From Carettochelys insculpta (lineage: Eukaryota; Chordata; Testudines; Carettochelyidae): a stretch of DNA of 64,000 bases. Below are positions 10,000 to 22,977 of this stretch, piece after piece. A program made the position numbers and the translations under genes. Numbering within the stretch: position 1 is the stretch's first letter; each line of letters opens with the position of its first letter. The stretch spans positions 10,712,001 through 10,776,000 of the forward strand of contig NC_134152.1 in assembly GCF_033958435.1 (NCBI RefSeq), read 5' to 3'. The notes below the pieces were generated by a model. That model saw only the letters and a list, made by a program, of their open reading frames with translations, was not told where the DNA came from and did not search any database.

Positions 10000-12620
10000 A
10001 AAAATCTTGAAATATGGAATAGAAGATGTTCCTCAGAAACTCTGGGTGAGGAAACATCTAAATTATATCGTCACTTGCCAAGTTGTGGGGATACCACAAG
10101 AGCTGCCAAAGCTGAACAAGTGAATTCCGAAGTGACAATGGAACTACAAAATATTGGTAATTTTTGTCAAATTAAGAGTAGAAGCCTACCCTGAAGACCT
10201 TGCATTATGGTCAAAATCTATTTATTTGGATAAGATAGAATATTACTTAGTAAATAAACCAAAAAGTATAGATAATATGGAAAACTTCAGAAACACATAT
10301 GATGTTGGAGGAATTTAGAGATCTTCATGAGTCCCATTTTCTGAGGATAAAGAAAAATGGTACCACAGAAATAAGAACTTGGTTGATTTTTTTTTTGGCA
10401 TCCACCTAAGCAGTCTAGTATTATGTTTGCAAATTGTTCCCTGAACATAGCAAAAAAGCAGTCATGTAGCACTTTAACAACTAACAAAATAATTTATTAG
10501 TTGATGAGCTTTCATGGGACAGACCCACTTCTTCAGATCATAGCCTTACCAGAACAGACTCAGAACATGCTGGCAAGGCTATGATATGAAGAAGTGGGGG
10601 GGTTAGTCCCATGAAAGCTCATCACCTAATAAATTATTTTGTTAGTCTTTAAAGTGCTACATGACTGCTTTCTTGTTTTGATAGAATACAGACTAACACA
10701 GCTATATCTCTGTCACTGTTCTCCCTGACTATAGTGAAGGAAAAGAAACATTTGTCGCGGGCACTCTAACTGGAAAAATATTGCAAGAGATATTGCTGAT
10801 TGTGAAACTTCCAAAGCTCATATTAATGCTGTGTGTAAGTTTGTTCAAAGATATAAATTATCCAAAAGAATTGATTCTGTGTTACTGGCTCAGTTTGAGA
10901 AGGCTTGCTGTTATTGGAGGAAAATGCTGAGACGTGTGGTTGCCACGATGAAACTTCTGTCTGTCTTGGGACTACCTCTGAGAGGACATGATGAGTCATC
11001 ACTTCCAAATCAAAGCGGTAATTTTTAACCTGCCTTGAATATCTTAGTGAATTTCACAATTTTCTCAATGAAAATTTGAAAAATGATCTGTACTGTGGCT
11101 CAGGGGAGGCCAACTTTTTAATGCACGAAAGCTACAGTGAATTCATTCCTATAGTAGTAGCACATCTCAGAAACGAACTCACTGATGAAATAAAGGATGC
11201 CAAGTACGATTCCTTAAAACTCAGTTCAACACCACATGAGTCATGTAGACCAATTAACATTACTTTTAAGATAGGTAAACAACAATGGTAAAGTTGTAGA
11301 GCAATTGCCTTGTTTTGTCCCACTAAAATCCCACATTGCTGAATGTTTAGAGACAACTTAGGAAATCATTGCAAATTTAGGCTTGGGCATCAAAAATTCT
11401 CATGGGCAGAATTTGATAATGCTGCCAATATGGCAGGAAAATATTCGGGTCTGCTGGCAAGAGTGAACAATGCAAATCCATCTGCTTTATCCATAGCCAT
11501 TCCTTAGAGTTAATCTGCAACACTGTAGCCAAATCATGTGAGGGAGCTATGCATTTTTCTTTACTTCATTCAAAATACATACTTTTTTTTTTCAGTTTCT
11601 GCACATCGGTGGAGTATGCCATAATCACGCTTGAAAGAGGAAAATGGGAAACATTTGATAGTCAAAAGTATTTGTGAGACCAGATGGCCTGCTTGTCCAG
11701 ATGCATTTTTTTGGGTTTGAAAATGAGCTATGAGATTATAAAGAGAACCTTCTTGGACATGGCCACATCACATTCTGAAAAACCACATGCAAATCTGGAA
11801 CAAAATCCTTAGCTGAAATGTTTGAAAAGTACGATATCGTTATTTTTATTGTTATTGTTATTTCACTATTTTGTGGAACTATTTACTCCAAAGAATTAAT
11901 CCTGTCAGCAAATCACTACACAAAGTTACCACAAATTTACTGAATGCTGCACACTTCTTAGCCTCAATTAGAGGTTTTGGTATGGAAGTTTGAAATGGTC
12001 ATAGTCCACAGAAGCAAAGGCACTAACATTAACAGAAAACATAGGTTCTTCTGATGAGAAGCATAAGGAAAACAGGAGGTTATTTTTTCCATGAATGACA
12101 ATGAAATCAACTTAAAAGGGAAAGAGAAGATCATAGCTGTCAGTGCTGTTTGTGAAGTAATAGTGCAATTGCAGAGGAGAGGTGAACCTCTAAAGAAAAC
12201 TGTTGAATTTTCTTTTTTGTGTGTTTTTGACAGAAGTATGATGAAGATGCTAAAAGCTCTGGTCATAAGAAATTAAGTGAATTCTACCAAGAGGACATAG
12301 ACACAAATGTTTTGAAGATAACGTGAAACTTTTCATTCATTTAATTGAAAATGATTAGATCTGTGCTTTGAGAGCACCAGTGATTTGTATATACTAATAC
12401 ATGACAGTTTGCAGGCAACTTTTTCCAATGTAGAAACCATTCTGAAAATATTTTTACAACAGCTGTCACAAATGCTTCTGGTGAATGTTGCTTTTTCCTG
12501 TACTGAAATGAGTTAAAATTATTTGCAAAGTACGATGAGTCAGGAACATTTGAGAAGTTCAGCAATATTGACAATTGAAAGTGCCTCTTTACAACTATTA
12601 CTTTTAATTACTTGACAAAT
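10000..12620 (+). pseudogene. hAT-type transposase relic, ZMYM1-like
   Basis: A broken plus-strand coding relic. Recognisable pieces in order: YRHLPSCGDTTRAA-like sequence near 10060-10110; FEKACCYWRKMLRRVVAT followed by LLSVLGLPLRGHDESS at 10890-11000; SYSEFIPIVVAHLRNELT near 11130-11180; a stretch near 11405-11440 reading EFDNAANMAGKYSG; and FPNVETILKIFLQ with SQEHLRSSAILTIES near 12420-12590, matching the C-terminal hAT dimerisation region. The order and blocks match transposases of the hAT superfamily related to zinc finger MYM-type protein 1. Several frameshifts and stops separate the pieces, and a Penelope hairpin sits at 10451-10716. A processed or domesticated ZMYM1-like gene copy is the alternative. 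Not functional. Confidence 0.75.
10451..10716. mobile_element. Penelope-derived foldback hairpin
   Basis: Two inverted arms: AGCAGTCATGTAGCACTTTA opens the left arm and TAAAGTGCTACATGACTGCT closes the right, with the CTAATAAATTATTTTGTTAG block in both. A spacer of roughly 60 bp lies between, and the right arm is followed by the GACTAACACAGC end. It is flanked by an imperfect duplication, TGTTCCCTGAACATAG at 10435-10450 and TGTTCTCCCTGACTATAG at 10717-10734. The arms match the ends of the Penelope-like element at 32450-34264. It inserted into the hAT relic. Confidence 0.8.
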
Positions 12621-13327
12621 TTGTGATGAAAAAAGTATAGAAAGAAAGCTATCTGAATGATTTTCTTTTCAAATAGAATAAGGTTCTTCAGAGGAACTTT
12701 TATTTTTCCAGTAGCAAATTTACCCAGCATTGCTCATCTGTGTATGTCGAATAGTTTTTTTCCATGTTTGAAAAACATATACAGTTTATTTAAATAATTG
12801 TTTTTGAAAAGGGAGAGAGAAAAGAAGTTTGCAGCAATAAAAGCCTGAGACTAATCCATCAAGTTTCTCTGTGTTCCTCATTTTTGTTTGCTTGAAATGT
12901 TGGTGTAGGGTTTGGTGTGTGGTGGGGAAGGGTGTTGGGAGGTCTCAGGGGGCTTACTGGGAGTGGCCACAGCAATGATGATGGAACTGGTCAAAGGGTT
13001 GGGGGCAGGGCTGTGCCGCTTGGCCCTGGCATCTCCTTGTGGGTGTTCCATGCTGCTGTTCCTGACACCAGCATCTCTGAGAAGGAGAGCTGGGACAGGA
13101 TGACTTCTGAAGCCCCAGCCGTAGCTCCTGGAGGGGAGATGCCTTTTCACAGTCCACGGGGAGACTGGTTTCTTGGTCGGTAGGGGGAAGGGTGGCATGA
13201 CATGCTGTGCTGGGCCCAGCCCTGGGGTGAGTCATGGGGACAGCCCCAGCACCAGAGGGGCCAGAGGTAGTTTTGAGATTAAGGGGCTCTAGGGACTGAC
13301 CCCAGCTCCAGGGAGTGAGAGGGTGCA
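12621..13327. other. AT-rich end of hAT region, then GC-rich unassigned block
   Basis: 12621-12885 is AT-rich with nothing recognisable. From about 12890 the sequence turns GC-rich and stays so up to a CR1 at 13328. This GC-rich part may be the far end of the Harbinger relic at 13791-15205, which would place the CR1 inside it, but I could not align it to either better-preserved Harbinger copy. Confidence 0.4.
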
Positions 13328-13790
13328 AGTTTTTCCTAATGTCCAACCTACAAGTTTCCCTCTGTAACTTCAGACCATTGCTGCTTGTTCTGCTGTCTAA
13401 CGCTGAGAACAGTTTCTCTTCATTCTCTTTAGAGCTCCCCTTCAGGAGTTGAAGTCTGCTATTAAATCACCCCTCAATCTTCTCTTCTGTAAAATAAATA
13501 AGCCCAAATTCCTCAGCCTTTCCTCATAGGTCATGTGCTCATATCACCATATCAAAACTTTGCTGAAGTCAAGGTATATCACATCCACTGACTTCCCCAT
13601 GTCCACAGATCCTGTTACCTCATTATAGAAGCTAATCAGATTGGTCTGCCACAACTTGCCCTTGGTGAATCCATATTGACTACTCTTGATCACTTTCCCC
13701 TCTTCCAAGTGCTTCAAAATGGATTCCTTGTGGATCCCCTCCATTATTTTCCCAGGATTTGAGGTAAGGCTGACCGGTCTATAGTTCCCA
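13328..13790 (-). mobile_element. CR1 LINE fragment with internal deletion
   Basis: On the minus strand the frame from 13790 reads [20 protein letters not shown], then the [21 protein letters not shown] and [10 protein letters not shown] blocks of the reverse transcriptase (motif A). At about 13545-13560 it jumps to [15 protein letters not shown] and [14 protein letters not shown], the region after the RT core. Motifs B and C (GVPQG, FADD) are absent, so roughly 600 bp are deleted. The 3' end is cut at 13328 before the CR1 tail. Immediately to the right the sequence is Harbinger-like (TGGATGGTGCAGCT), so the CR1 probably inserted into that element. Confidence 0.85.
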
Positions 13791-15205
13791 GTCCCTTGGA
13801 TGGTGCAGCTACAGAGACCAGAGTGAAGAGAGGCACAGGCTGTGAGTACTGACCCCTACCCTGTGGCCCATGCCCCTATCCCCTGTGGGCGGTGGGTCCC
13901 TGTCCCCTGTTTTCCAGCTAAGGGAAAGGTGGCCCTGTCAGTACCCCTTCCCTGTGTGGTCTGCACCCCCCACCCCTGGGGGCAGGGTGCAGTGCTGTCC
14001 ATGGGAGTGGGTGCTGACAGGCACTGGCAGCTGTGCCACCATCCAGAGGGCTGTGGGCCAGATAGGTCATCGCCAGCTGGGTTGTGCTGGAGGCATGGGG
14101 GGCCCTCAGGTGGGTATGGTGCCCCTACCATGTGATCTGAGGTGTGTGCCCTGTAAGGTACATACCTGAAGGTTCACAGCTGAGGTCGGGGGATGCCCAA
14201 CTGGCCAATGCCCAGCTGGAGGTGCAGGAGGGGAGTCTATGACCAGGTCCCCTTCCTTGTTGGACCACTCCCCAGCTGAGCTGGCTCCCAGTCTGGCCCA
14301 AGTGGTGCAAGGCTTTGTCAGGGTCCTGGAATCCTTGATATCTCCAGGTTGGGGCTCTTCAGTGGGGGTGTCAAGGATGACAGGTTGGGAATTGGTGTCT
14401 TGGGGGTCCAAGATGGTCTGCAGCTCCCAGTAATATGGGCACTAAGCGGGGGTGTCCCCCGACCTGCTGGCCGAGTCCCGAGCCCCGGCATAACCCTGCT
14501 GCAACTCCTTAACTTTGCTCCTGATTTGGTCAGGAGTGTGGGCAGGGTGACACTGGAAACACAGGCCCTCGCCCAGCCAGGTGAAAGCATCTATGTTCTG
14601 CTCTTTTGTCCCATCACCCAGAGCATGTCCTCCTCCTGCCAGAAGCCCAGCAGATCCAGAGTTTGTGCTCCATCTAGGAGGGGGCATGATTTTTTCCCCC
14701 AGATGGACCCCTGTGACTCCTGGCCATGCACAGAGTGGGGGGGCCTGGGGCTTCTGGCCTGCCTGGGTGCTGGTTATGCCTCTTTCTTGTGTGCTGAGGT
14801 TCGTGCTGGGACGTGCAGGGGAAGCACATGTGGAAGCTGCTGCCTGCATGTTATCAGCTTCCTGTGATGGGGTTTCCTGGTGTTTGTAGTTTTAAGGGCA
14901 GCTGCACCCACAGACCATAGAGTCCTGCATGCGCTGGGCAGCATGTCTCCACATAACAGCTGATTGCCACCACGGCGGACCCTGCTCTTTCAAAAGAGCA
15001 GGAAGCTGATCATCTACACATCCTCTTTCGAAAAAGGATGTCGAAGCGGAGGGCCTTTTTCTATTTCCTGTTTAGAAGTGTGCTTTTGATTCATATGGCA
15101 CATACCATCAATGTCGTTTTCGAAAAAGCACATGGTATCTGGAGATGTGCTGTGCACTCCTTCCAAAAAGGGCCTGGATTTTGAAAGCTATTGCCTTGCG
15201 TAGAT
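13791..15205 (-). pseudogene. Harbinger Myb/SANT-like gene relic
   Basis: The minus strand at about 14630-14442 reads EQNIDAFTWLGEGL, then HPAHTPDQIRSKVKELQQGYA and GARDSASRSG. This is the end of the Myb/SANT-like DNA-binding domain carried by the second gene of turtle Harbinger elements; the same block occurs at 26.4 and 50.5 kb. The 13800-14040 stretch aligns by eye with 49795-50010 (shared GGATGGTGCAGCT, CTGTCCATG..GTGGGTGCTGAC), which is the intron and second-exon start of the copy at 47.2-50.7 kb. The right edge, near GCGTAGATGCAGC, resembles the family's inverted terminus. No transposase gene is seen here. Frames are broken; not functional. Confidence 0.6.
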
Positions 15206-15212
15206 GCAGCTT

Positions 15213-16425
15213 AAGTGATCCACCCCATTTGTCCATTCCCATCTTCAAGCAACCAGGGGCTAGGGTTTTGCCCATCCTGGCTACTAGTCATCAATGGAAC
15301 TATCCTTGAGTTTATCTAGTTCTTTTTTGAATCCTGTTATATTCCTGGCCTTCACAACATTATCTTGGAAGGAGTTCCGTGAGTTGACCATGTGTAGTAT
15401 GAAACAATACTTCCTTTTGTCTGTTTAAACCTGTTGTTCATTCATTTCATTTGTTGACCCCTAGTTCTGTGCTATTAGGAGTAAATAACCCTTCCTTATC
15501 TGCTTTCTCCACAGTGGTCATGATTTTAGAGTCCTGTATTATATTACCACTTAGTCATCTTTTTTCAAAGCTGTAAAGTTCCAGTCTCATTAATCTCTCC
15601 TCATATGGAATCTGTTCCATGCACCTAATTATCTGTGTTGCCCTTTTCCAAACATTTTCTAATTCTGCTACATCTTTTACAGGTGTGGTGATAATACCAG
15701 CACAAAAAGAGGGCATAGCATGAATTTATATAGAAGAAATACAATATATTCTATTATATGATATTATATTAGCTACTTCTTTCTTAATGACCCCCACATT
15801 CTGTTTCCTTTTTTCACTGCCACTGCACATTAAGTAGATGTTTGCAGAGATCTATTCACAGTGACTCTAAGACCTCTTTCTTGAGTAGTAACAGCTTATG
15901 TAGATCCCATTATTTTATGTGTAGAATTGGGATTATGTTTTCCAATACACATGACTTTGCATTTATCAGTATTAAATTTCATCTGCCATTTTATCGCCCT
16001 TTATAACTCTCCGCAGTCTGCTTTGGACGATCTCAATTTGGTGTTAGCTGCAAATTTTACTGCCTCACTGCTTACCCTTTTTTACATATTATTTATGCAT
16101 ATGTTTAAATGAACTGTTCCTCTCATTTATCAGCAAAAAAGAATTTGCGAATCTCCCTCCCACTCTCAGCCATGAAGACTGATGGAAAGAATTAATTTAG
16201 TTTCTTCACAATGGCATCATCTTCCTTGAATGCTCCTTTAGCACCTCGATTATCCAGTGGCCCAACCTGGTTGTTTAGCAAATGTCCTACTTCTGATGTA
16301 CTGCAAAAAATTGCAATTACTTCTTGAGTCTTTGGTTTTGTTCAGTGTTCTTTAAATTCTGCTTTTCACCTTCATAAGACACAGCCCTCCTTCTCTGAAC
16401 CTGCTGTGACAGTCCACAGACCAGG
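15213..16425 (-). mobile_element. CR1 LINE, old antisense copy
   Basis: Read on the minus strand the order is CR1-like: EVIAIFCSTSEVGHLLNNQ and VKKLN near 16420-16190 (the region ahead of the RT), a decayed FAANTK in place of FADDTK near 16050, KCKVMCIGKHNPN near 15960, RATQIIRCMEQIPYEERLM near 15640-15600, and finally the VNSRNSFQDNVVKARN-like block near 15370. The copy ends at about 15213 without the microsatellite tail. It has many stops and gaps. It belongs to an older CR1 subfamily than the copies at 51.8 and 60.7 kb. There is no functional product. Confidence 0.75.
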
Positions 16426-18443
16426 AAAGCCACAACTGGAAAGAACATCAAGAAGAACAAAAGTAAACCTTAGATTTGAAGAGACAGTGGAATGGGCCTT
16501 TGGGGGAGCTGCATCACATTCATAAATTAGACTGGGGGAAACAGAATCTTATTTCAAAGATTTTGGCTATGCATTCTTTTTTCTGGGAAGTTAGAGGAAA
16601 ATTGAGACAAGGTGCCAACAAAATAACCCCAAGGCTTGAGGAGGTGTCCTGGGATAGCACCTATCTGTATGGACCATACACAGGACACAGCAATTTGGAC
16701 CTAATATGGAAGGGAACTGCTCTGCAGATTTTCATGGGGCTTGGGGTACATTTACAGGTGACTTCCCCACACCCCTTCTACTCCCGTGTATCTGCATCTT
16801 TCTTTGTCCCCAGATATGTGGCTGCTCCAGCCCTCTGAGGGGTTGGACGTGGGCATCAAGATAGACGCATTCTACATAATGTATGGGGTCATATTTGTCT
16901 CATCAGAATCTTTCAGTATTCCATGAGTGTGGAATCTATCTTGACTTTATGGCATGTCATTCCAGCATTCTTATGGCCATTAATACTTCTTAGCCCATGT
17001 TTTGGTCCATTATGATTTTTGTGATGTTATTATTTTTATGATTTTTTGGTGAGATTTGAAAAAAAGCAGGGAAGGGTGTTACTCACTTTATCCCACCTCA
17101 AAATGAGTGGGAGTCTGGTGTCATACTCCTGTGGTACTTTTAAAATTCCCCTCCCTCTTTTTATCAGTCAGGATATTTCTCAGATGTCAATGGTCATGAT
17201 CCTTGTCTAGAGATATCATTATCTGAAAAAGTTGTCACATATCTCCATATACCTCCATTACTTTGGGTAAATTGTTGTATTTGAATAGGCATTTAACAGT
17301 GAATGGAAGCTCACCCTGCAAGAAATAGCATGTCAGCACGTCCATTATGTACCAACTGATTCAAATTAAGTGTAATGCCACTAGTTCTTCTGGGTACATT
17401 TTCTCATTTTAGAGATGAAATATAGAATTTACGATGCCTGAGTGAAAAATGGGAATTGTCTTCCTTTGAAAATAATCATTTAAGAAATGAAAATATTCAC
17501 TGAATTCAAAATGGTATCCAAACATTCTTTAACAAAATAATATGGAAAGAAAAATCAAGATTAGATTATAAACAAAATTTACGAGTTTTTCTGTTTGAAT
17601 ATCTTTTAAGTGAAATTTATTGTTTTAAATTCATGAAAAATATCATATCTGAACATCTTTAATGAAAAATTTCAAAAGGTACGTATCATTGGAAAAAAAA
17701 TAATGGAAACTTTGGCCAGATTTGTGTGCATGTCTGATCACTCAGTGGCAGGGAGACACAGTGCTAACTAGAAATGATAACTCATGTACTGTAGTCCACA
17801 TGCTGATGTTACAGACATCAATATAAACCAGGAGTGATCGTAGTGAAGGCATTGGAATCAAACCCAGTTTATATCAATGTAGCCAGTTGCTGAGTTAATT
17901 CCACTGGATCTCATTTTACAACTCAGTCATGAAAAGGAGAACTTCTCTCTGATCTTGTTGCTGGCTCCTCAGCGATGCTAACTAATGGCTTTTCACTGTC
18001 TCAGCAGCAACAGTCAACTTGCTCTGGCATGTATCAGAAAAATTTTGGCTGCTCCCACTGCAGCACTTGTCCTGTTCCTTTTGGAATTCAGGTCACAATA
18101 AATCCAGTTCCTTATAAAAGATGACAGGACTGTTCATTTCATTTTAAGGAAAGTGTAATGACTTGAAAATTTTTAAAGTGTTCTCCCACCTGCCGTCACC
18201 TTACTTTAAATGTGCTACTCCATCATTTGTGTCTGACATGATCATTACTGGAAACATGAACTTGTAGCTTCACCGTATTTCTCTTTGGGATGGATGAGGG
18301 ACTTTGCTGCTTCCCTGAGTATGGCACATCTCACTTGCTTTCCTGAAAAGGAAAATCATTCTCACTTTTTGTTATTACAAATAATGCTTTAATGCTGCCA
18401 TCAGATTAAGGCCTTATTGTGCTAAGTGATGTGCAAACACATA
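16426..18443. other. no recognised feature (2.0 kb)
   Basis: AT-rich unique-looking sequence. The only longer frame (16476-16838, 120 codons) has no motif and no support, so I leave it out. I see no repeats. Confidence 0.5.
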
Positions 18444-18843
18444 GGCTGTGTTTACACAAGCAAGTTCATTCAAAAGATTTTTCAAAAGAAGGGGCTTTTT
18501 CAAAAGAACATCTACCCAAAAAGCGTTCTTTCGAAAGTAAATCAAAAGAATGTGGTATTCCTTTCGAAATCACTCTTCCTTTCCCATTTCCGGAAGCTTC
18601 TTTTGAAAGCAAACATGTGTAGACAGTCTGCAAGGCCCTTCTTTTGAAAGAACACTCTTGATTTTCGATCCCTGGCCCATTTTTTGGAAGAGTGGGGGTT
18701 GTGTGGATGCTCTCTTATGAAAAAGTAGATCACTCTTTTGATACACTTTTCGTGTGTGGACACTCTCTTTGGAAAGCAGTTCTTTCGGAAGAGATCTTCT
18801 GGAAGGGCTTCTATTGAAAGATCTCTGTACTGTAGACGTAGCC
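18444..18843. mobile_element. Harbinger-type MITE (family I)
   Basis: Left end GGCTGTGTTTACACAAGCAA, right end TACTGTAGACGTAGCC, in inverted orientation, with AT-rich TTCGAAAG and TCAAAAGA blocks repeated throughout. Flanks are ATA (18441-18443) and TTA (18844-18846), an imperfect 3 bp duplication. The family's right half recurs at 53438-53868 and 55770-55982. It is noncoding; small open frames inside are chance. Confidence 0.75.
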
Positions 18844-21800
18844 TTAGTAAATGGCAATCCCTGTCCCAAACAAGCTGTAGTGGGGCTCAAAGAAGACAGA
18901 GTAACATATATTAGAAGATACAAACTAAGGACTGGACCCTATTGTGGTTTTGCAGGACAGGGCTCCTGATCAGAACATTACTTAAACATGGTTTTGTGTG
19001 TGTTTAAGTTCTCCTTTGAATCAAGACTTCAGCCCTGTAAGATGATGCTGGCCTGACTTAGAATCATAGAATCAGTGGACATGGTGCCAATGGTAAGCAG
19101 GAGACCAGAACAATGTGAAAAGAGATGCTGAAAGTTGAATAAAGGGGTGCAATATTTTAGCCTTTAAGCTAAGGACAAAAAGCTTGACTGTGATGGGTTC
19201 AAAGATTTGACTTGGAGTTTTCAGTGTTGAGGAGTAAATAATCAGGGTTCCTATGAGTGTGATAGCTGTGTAGATAGAGAAGGTTGGATCTTAATAAATG
19301 TTGGAACATGGACGGAAGGCAGTATAACTAGCACTGCTAAGGTCTTTCAAGAGAATAATGAGCTTCTGCCCTTAAATTCAAGCTTTTCTTTAAACATCTT
19401 AAATCCAAAACTAACTGTCAAGGGAGGTTCACAGAAGCATTAATTATTTCCATTCCTAAACCTGACAGTGATCTAAATTTTTGTTCTACTACTCTTCCCT
19501 TATAAATTAAAGTTGCAGAGCTAAGCTATTGGCTTCTGGGACTGAAAAAAGCAATTTCCCACTCCATAACTCAGTCCCGGGTTGGATTTGTTATATGTGG
19601 ATTATGCACAAACAATGCTAGAAACCTCTATAGCATTATCTCTTGAGCCAATAAGCTCGTCTCCCCTACCAAATAGCACTTTCTAATGATGGTGTAAAAA
19701 TATCCAACTGCCTAGAATGGGATTACCTTTTCCATAATCCTCCAGTGTTTTGGCTTTGGTCTACACTTAATAAATCTATTTTTTCCTCCTTTATTAAAAT
19801 ACCTCCCAATGCGTTATGATGATGTTAATGGTATTTTTCCCCATTTCTTATAAGAAAGAGGTATGTTGCAGAGATTCCCTCTCTGCCTATTTCTTAGTTC
19901 TAGTAAATGTTGCTATAACGAGAAGTAGTTGTACAAAGAGAACCTACATACTTTGTGAGTACTTTCACTACATCGCCTAACGTACCCATATCCCAGGAAA
20001 GTGGACATGCCAATTAGCAGCAGTTTGAGCCATTTCCAATAAGCAATGTGTAGCTGATCGTACAACTGGATATGGTATCTAGATAAACATGCTGCTTTTC
20101 CCTACAGGTGGGTTTAAGCACTTGATACTGTAGTAGACACATTACTAAATGTGATGCTTACTTTTGATGCTAATTTTATAATGAAAAGGGTGCCAGGACT
20201 ATGAACTGCCAAGCCTAGGGGTGTTGTGACTCAGCCGTGGCAAACCTGGAACAAGATAAGTACAGCTTAATATGCAAATAATTGCATTTTTTTCAATGGG
20301 AGTGCTCCTGGAGGATGGTAAGCACCCCTCCCAAAAGTGAGTAAACCATGTGATTCAATTATTGAAGGCTAGAGATCTTTTTGCCTGCTCCCCTGCCCTA
20401 TCTTCTTTGTTTGGTAACGGCTAGGTTCAGACTTGGACTTTGTGTGGATACCAGAAACAAAAGTTAACAAGGACCCCCACTTTGGACTATCTTCCTTTCA
20501 TGTTTTGTAAGGAATAAAGAGGGCTAAATATCCACTCTCTCTCTCCTTAAAGGAGGTAGATATGGACAGCACCTTGGGTACACCGTTCTACACACTGGCC
20601 TGAATATCTGAGCCAAGAAGGTTTTTTTGTAGGCCAGAAGTAGCTTACTGTCACGAAGGAGAAAGCAGAGTGTTATAGTGATTCCCAGACCTTGCATGCA
20701 CTAGAAAGGGGTTGCCAAGGGCCCTATGTGGTAGATATGATATACTGGTCTATCTGTCCTAGTGAAAGTTTATGTCTGCAAAAGAGCATTTTTGCCAGCC
20801 TGATTTATACCAGATCCCTGAAAAAAGCTTTATTATCAAAACTTTGCACCAGGAACAGGGTAATGGAGAACTAGGCCTCTCATCTCCCTGCCAAAGGTAC
20901 CAAATACATGAAACATGATCTTAAACCTGTAGCTTTAGTAAAGGTACCGATGTGCCATAATTCTTCATTTTAAAAAAGGAAAGAGAGAGAAAGACCTCAC
21001 CCACCTACCTACTCTGACATGTCTGATCACTCCATATCTGACCTTTCAGTCCTCATCCTCAAAGGAAACACACCAGAAGATGATCATGGGAACTAAAATT
21101 CATAATTCAGCTGGACACGAAACCCTACTTTCCAGGGACTCTGACTTTATGGCTCATTATAGCAATCTGTAATTCGCTGCAGCCCACAAACTGTATTTTT
21201 GTACTGCTGCCGAAGAGCCATTAAGTGGCCATTTCATTTTAAGTGCTCTCCTACACGATCTTTGAATCCCTTATGCTTAACAATCAGTCCCACCTGTGAC
21301 ATTCTGGTTGGTTTTTCTAGACTTCTGTGAAGGATGACCCCTGTCAAACTCACAAGGTTTCCCCCTCCACCACCAGTCCAATAAAAATATCTCCTTATCT
21401 ATCTCCTATGTTTCATATATTTTGGGAACTTATATTTAAAACAAACCTTAAATGTACCATGTTGTATTTCAAATGAAAAGTTTAAAAAAGAAAAACCAGT
21501 ATGTCTCTTTCAGCATCTTCTCTCTGATCTTCCAGCTCTAGACAGTGATTTGAACGCTAAAAGGAATGTACATCTTTCTTTCATTTTAACCTAGAATGTG
21601 ACAAAGAACTTTTTGAGAACAAGAATAATCTGATAGAAGAACAACCTTTCTCTTGCATTAACGAATCAAGTGTGGTAGAAGCACTGAAGTGAAAATTAGC
21701 AAAATAGAAGGAAATTGTAGGGTGGAATCTTCCCCCTTTCTAAAGAAGCTATCTTCTCATCAGTTTGTCCTACACCAGAAGTCACTTCTGCCTCTCACCC

Positions 21801-22977
21801 CCTATAAATGTATGATCCTTCACAGTGATGCTATCTTTCAGTTTTGCTCTGATCAGGAACTGATCTTACTAGCTCCTACAGTTGCTCTGCTTTGAACTAC
21901 CCGTGGTGCCATGGCAGTGTGAGCTACAGCAATATTCATCCTTATTAGTTGTGGGCCAATGGAAAGAACAAATAATCTGGGAGCTTTTACAAGTGAAGCT
22001 AGAAGGTCTTGTCTACCAGAACGCACATTTCTGGCAAACAGCTGGCTGTAACTTTAATAATGAGCTGCCCATAATTGGCAAGGATTTAATCCACATTAAC
22101 ACACATGCACTAAACTCGCTAATTGGGAATTTCTTTTTATAATAAGCACATTACTCTTGTTTTCTCATCTGACGCTGAAGAGCTGATACAGCAGAGAGTG
22201 CACTTCACGCCACGAATCCAGCAAGCAAGCCCTAGTGCATGGTAATTTTTGAAGAAAACATATGGTAAGAGAAATGGCTGAAATCTGTAGACAGCTTGCC
22301 TAAATTACAGTGCATCCATTGAAACCAGGACACATGCTAAGCTGCTGAAAGCAAAAAGGTGTCATTAAAAAATGATTCATATATCTTTGCCGTAAAGAGT
22401 GCTCACATCTGAGGTTTTCCAGTTGCACGATCGATACAGTCAGAGCTGTGCAGAACCCTATCTTTGTATGATGGAAATATTTACTATTGCCAACGTCTGT
22501 AATTTGCATATATCTGCTTTTTGCCTTAAGACATTTGAAAATTATTATTATTTTTTTATTTTTCCAGACCTGTCTATACCCTAACCTAGTGAGTAAACAA
22601 TCATGCACAGCCATATGGAGCAATTTCATAACAGCACATGGTGAGATTCTAATGAGTCTTACCATACTGTGCCTGACAGGTGAATCTTCAGCTTTGATTA
22701 CAGGAGACCAAAAATAATTCATACAGGCCAATAAAGTTTGATTCAAATGAGCCTCAATTATTTTTGCTGTCAGCCACTAGGAATGGTATATGCCGTTTTC
22801 ATTTTCAGGCATGCAAGCTAGCAACAGAATATAATGTGTATGTTCTGAGCTCTTAAACCCACCTAACTCTTGTTTACTTGAGCACTGTAATTGCCAGCAC
22901 ACTGTAGTCCAGAGACAGCAGAGTGAAGGAGTTTTAAGTTCCAATCCTAAAATTTCAGCAAATATTTTGAAGTTGTC
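18844..22977. other. no recognised feature (4.1 kb)
   Basis: AT-rich unique-looking DNA. A short GAATCATAGAATCA at about 19060 recalls a CR1 tail but nothing else supports an element. Purine-rich stretch near 20975-20995 and a T run near 22548. The antisense frame at 22300-22746 (148 codons) overlaps other frames and has no motif. I see no gene. Confidence 0.45.

Noticed and set aside
19055..19075. GAATCATAGAATCA, resembling a CR1 tail
   Set aside because: Only about 14 bases with no adjoining CR1 sequence; too short to call.
20440..20640. Possible second LTR around a GGAATAAAGAG signal
   Set aside because: No TG...CA borders with matching duplications could be found.
22300..22746. 148-codon antisense frame in AT-rich DNA
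   Set aside because: No motif, overlaps plus-strand frames of similar length; likely chance.
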